Positions 62,474-64,000 of a DNA stretch of 64,000 nucleotides are shown here, in pieces. Source of the stretch: Balamuthia mandrillaris. Its lineage: Eukaryota > Discosea > Longamoebia > Balamuthiidae. The DNA is taken from contig JAVKOQ010000082.1 in the NCBI GenBank assembly GCA_031835245.1, positions 1 to 64,000 of the forward strand, in the 5' to 3' direction. Both the position numbers and the translations under genes were made by a program. Position 1 is the stretch's first letter. Every line of letters starts with the position of its first letter. Below the pieces are notes generated by a model, which saw nothing but the letters and a program-made list of their open reading frames with translations, ran no database searches and was not told the origin of the DNA.

Positions 62474-63949
62474 TTAAGAAGTTGAAGAAGAGTTGGAAGG
62501 AAGAGGGCGATGACCTCGTTGAAACTTGCTTTGAAGAAATATGAAAAAGGAAGAAAAGCTCCGGTGCACAAACGACGTCAATAGAAAGAACAGCAACAAT
62601 AACATTACCACGAATTGAATAAACTGATACCGTTTCTTCTCTGGCCGTATTCCTTCTTTCTCTAGCAAGGCTTCTATGCTTCGTTCTCGTTCTATCTTCT
62701 TTACCGCGAGTTGTTGCAAAGTCTCGTCTTTTCCCTCATCCTTTCCTCCCTCTCGTTCTTCTTCCGTTATAAGTGGAAGCTTCGTCGCTTCTTGCTTTCC
62801 TTTGCTTTGTTGTTCCGTTGTCAAGAGGGTCAGGAGTAGTTGCTGCGGTTCGATTGTTTGTAGCTCTCGTCGTTGTTCCTTTTCTTCTTCCTTCCATCTC
62901 TTCCAAACTTGAACAACTTCACGTTGAAGCGCCCCCAGTACCGCCCCATCATCGTCGGAAGAAGGAAGCTCTAATCTTGTATTACTTTCTTCATTTGTTT
63001 GTTTTGGTTGTTCTTTTTGCTTCATTCTCTTCTTCTTTTTGCTGCTGTTCGTCTTTTGCTTGTCGATTAGCTCTTGTCTTGAGGTCTCTTTGTTGCTCTC
63101 TTGTTTGTACAGCTCGAAGGGAGTCAACGAATGGTACCAGTTCTTGTCTTTCATTTCTTTACGTTTCTTCCGTTTAGTCTTCTGTCTGTCCTTCATTCCA
63201 GCTTCTTCCTGCTCTTCTTCGTGGTTTAATGTTGAAGGCGTGGTTCTTTCTTCGTCCTGTTCCGTTTCCGTTGCTTTCCTTGTTTCTTTTTCCTTCTCCT
63301 TATCTTCTTCTTCACTTTCAACAACGAACGGAAGTACTGTTCCTTTCTTCTTTCTGCTCTTTTCTCTTTTCTTGCTCGTTCTTCTCTTTGGTTGTACCAG
63401 AGAAGAAAGGGGAAGCGGCGTTGAAAACGGAGAAGCATCTGGTGCAGAAGAGCGAGAAGAGGCAGACGACCAAAACGGAGAAGCGGATGAAGAAGAAGGA
63501 GTAAAAGCAGAAGGATAGGAAGGAGAGCGATAAGCAGGTATGGCCGAAGCGGAAGCATAGAATGAAGGTATTACCGGTAATCCCTCTCCGACCTCCTCGT
63601 CCTCTCCTCTGCTGCTTTCTAGCTCCTTTTTCTTCTCCTCATCTTCTCTCTTCTTCATCAAATGTTGGTGTTGATGTTGGAATAGTGCTTGAACTCGCGG
63701 ATGTAAGCGCTGATACTTTCGTTGAGGTGTTGTTGAGAGTACGTAATGCTCCATTCTTGCGATCTTCCTGAAAACATCAAATGGAGATGCAGCAGTAGCT
63801 GACGAAGAAGCAGAGAGAGAGGAAGAAGAAGAAGAAGAAGGAGCAGGAGTGCGAGAATAGGAAGACGTGGAACGAACGAGACGTCGTCGACGCGCACTTC
63901 CGCTACCATCATCCTTTGATTCTGTGTTGCTGGCGGTTGCAGAAGACAT
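62474..63949 (-). CDS. Ser-rich charged protein with C-terminal membrane segment
   Basis: Single-exon frame, 491 residues. The N-terminal 60 residues are Ser/Arg-rich. A conserved-looking helical block follows (FDVFRKIARMEHYVLSTTPQ, then RLHPRVQALFQHQ). The long centre is Lys/Glu/Ser-rich. A hydrophobic span sits near the end (FIQFVVMLLLLFFLLTSFV). The likely topology is a cytosolic N-terminus with a C-terminal anchor. A possible splice donor (GTAATG) lies inside the hydrophobic part, so the last ~45 residues are less certain. Family not recognised. Confidence 0.6.
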   Translation of the reverse strand: MSSATASNTESKDDGSGSARRRRLVRSTSSYSRTPAPSSSSSSSLSASSSATAASPFDVFRKIARMEHYVLSTTPQRKYQRLHPRVQALFQHQHQHLMKKREDEEKKKELESSRGEDEEVGEGLPVIPSFYASASAIPAYRSPSYPSAFTPSSSSASPFWSSASSRSSAPDASPFSTPLPLSSLVQPKRRTSKKREKSRKKKGTVLPFVVESEEEDKEKEKETRKATETEQDEERTTPSTLNHEEEQEEAGMKDRQKTKRKKRKEMKDKNWYHSLTPFELYKQESNKETSRQELIDKQKTNSSKKKKRMKQKEQPKQTNEESNTRLELPSSDDDGAVLGALQREVVQVWKRWKEEEKEQRRELQTIEPQQLLLTLLTTEQQSKGKQEATKLPLITEEEREGGKDEGKDETLQQLAVKKIERERSIEALLEKEGIRPEKKRYQFIQFVVMLLLLFFLLTSFVHRSFSSFFIFLQSKFQRGHRPLPSNSSSTS

Positions 63950-64000
63950 CTTTGTTTTTTTGGGTTGCGGAGTGAGAAAATGTTCGAGCCGTTTCTGTGT

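Noticed and set aside
62417-62544. Extra last exon for the cysteine-rich gene after a GTAAGT donor
   Set aside because: It would need a 41-nt intron, shorter than the others here, and would overlap the coding end of the opposing gene; kept only as an alternative.

Overview
This window is nuclear DNA of a protist. The coding strands carry many short GT..AG introns (about 60-200 bp, often with pyrimidine microsatellites), genes are 100-600 bp apart on both strands, and the toolkit is clearly eukaryotic: BUD31, LAS1, exportin-7, ASC-1/TRIP4, Trk-type K+ transport, F-box proteins. The tandem F-box genes with 26-residue ankyrin-like repeats (consensus LKWARENGCPWDE), the gene density and the intron style are most like free-living amoebozoans such as Balamuthia or Acanthamoeba. 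That placement is an inference from style, not a proof. I saw no retroelement, DNA transposon, CRISPR array or prokaryotic operon.

Layout. 0-5.4 kb: 3' end of a SNF2-type helicase (cut by the window edge), nitronate monooxygenase (-), F-box/SPRY protein (+), and a small five-exon protein (-). 5.47 kb: tRNA-Ser. 5.7-8.8 kb: first of three large surface proteins (beta-helix ectodomain, one membrane span). 9-20.2 kb: low-complexity protein, basic-region nuclear protein, coiled-coil protein, BUD31 with a long tail, ASC-1/TRIP4, and a GGPQQ/cysteine-repeat protein. 20.6-27.3 kb: the second and third beta-helix surface proteins, in tandem on the minus strand. 27.9-35.8 kb: a PH-domain/patatin fusion and a Trk K+ transporter. 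36.2-39 kb: two tandem F-box/ankyrin genes. 39.1-42.3 kb: secreted nicotinamidase and a GT92-like glycosyltransferase. 42.4-51.7 kb: LAS1, a small membrane protein, tRNA-Gln, a CCCH/methyltransferase gene that may be fused to a ubiquitin-like gene, and a wax-ester/DGAT-type acyltransferase. 52.4-57.5 kb: exportin-7 and a tail-anchored NTF2-fold protein, convergent. 58-61 kb: three tRNA-Pro genes around a second GT92-like gene. 61.2-64 kb: a secreted five-repeat cysteine-rich protein and a Ser-rich membrane-anchored protein.

Two signals stand out. First, the three beta-helix surface genes: each ectodomain is built from four or five mini-exons of 66-90 nt, all a multiple of three and all bounded by phase-1 introns, each encoding about one coil (core W-x-S-N-G-x-V-x-F-x-N). 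Two of the genes share nearly identical 3' ends but divergent ectodomains. This looks like a modular, recombining receptor family. Second, an 8-bp perfect palindrome, TGTCGACA, occurs at least 14 times. By eye all copies are outside coding sequence, close to gene starts, and mostly in pairs or triplets. It is a strong candidate for a core promoter or regulator site of this genome.

Almost all multi-exon models below were built by hand from splice signals and reading frame. For most of them the summed exon lengths are an exact multiple of three.
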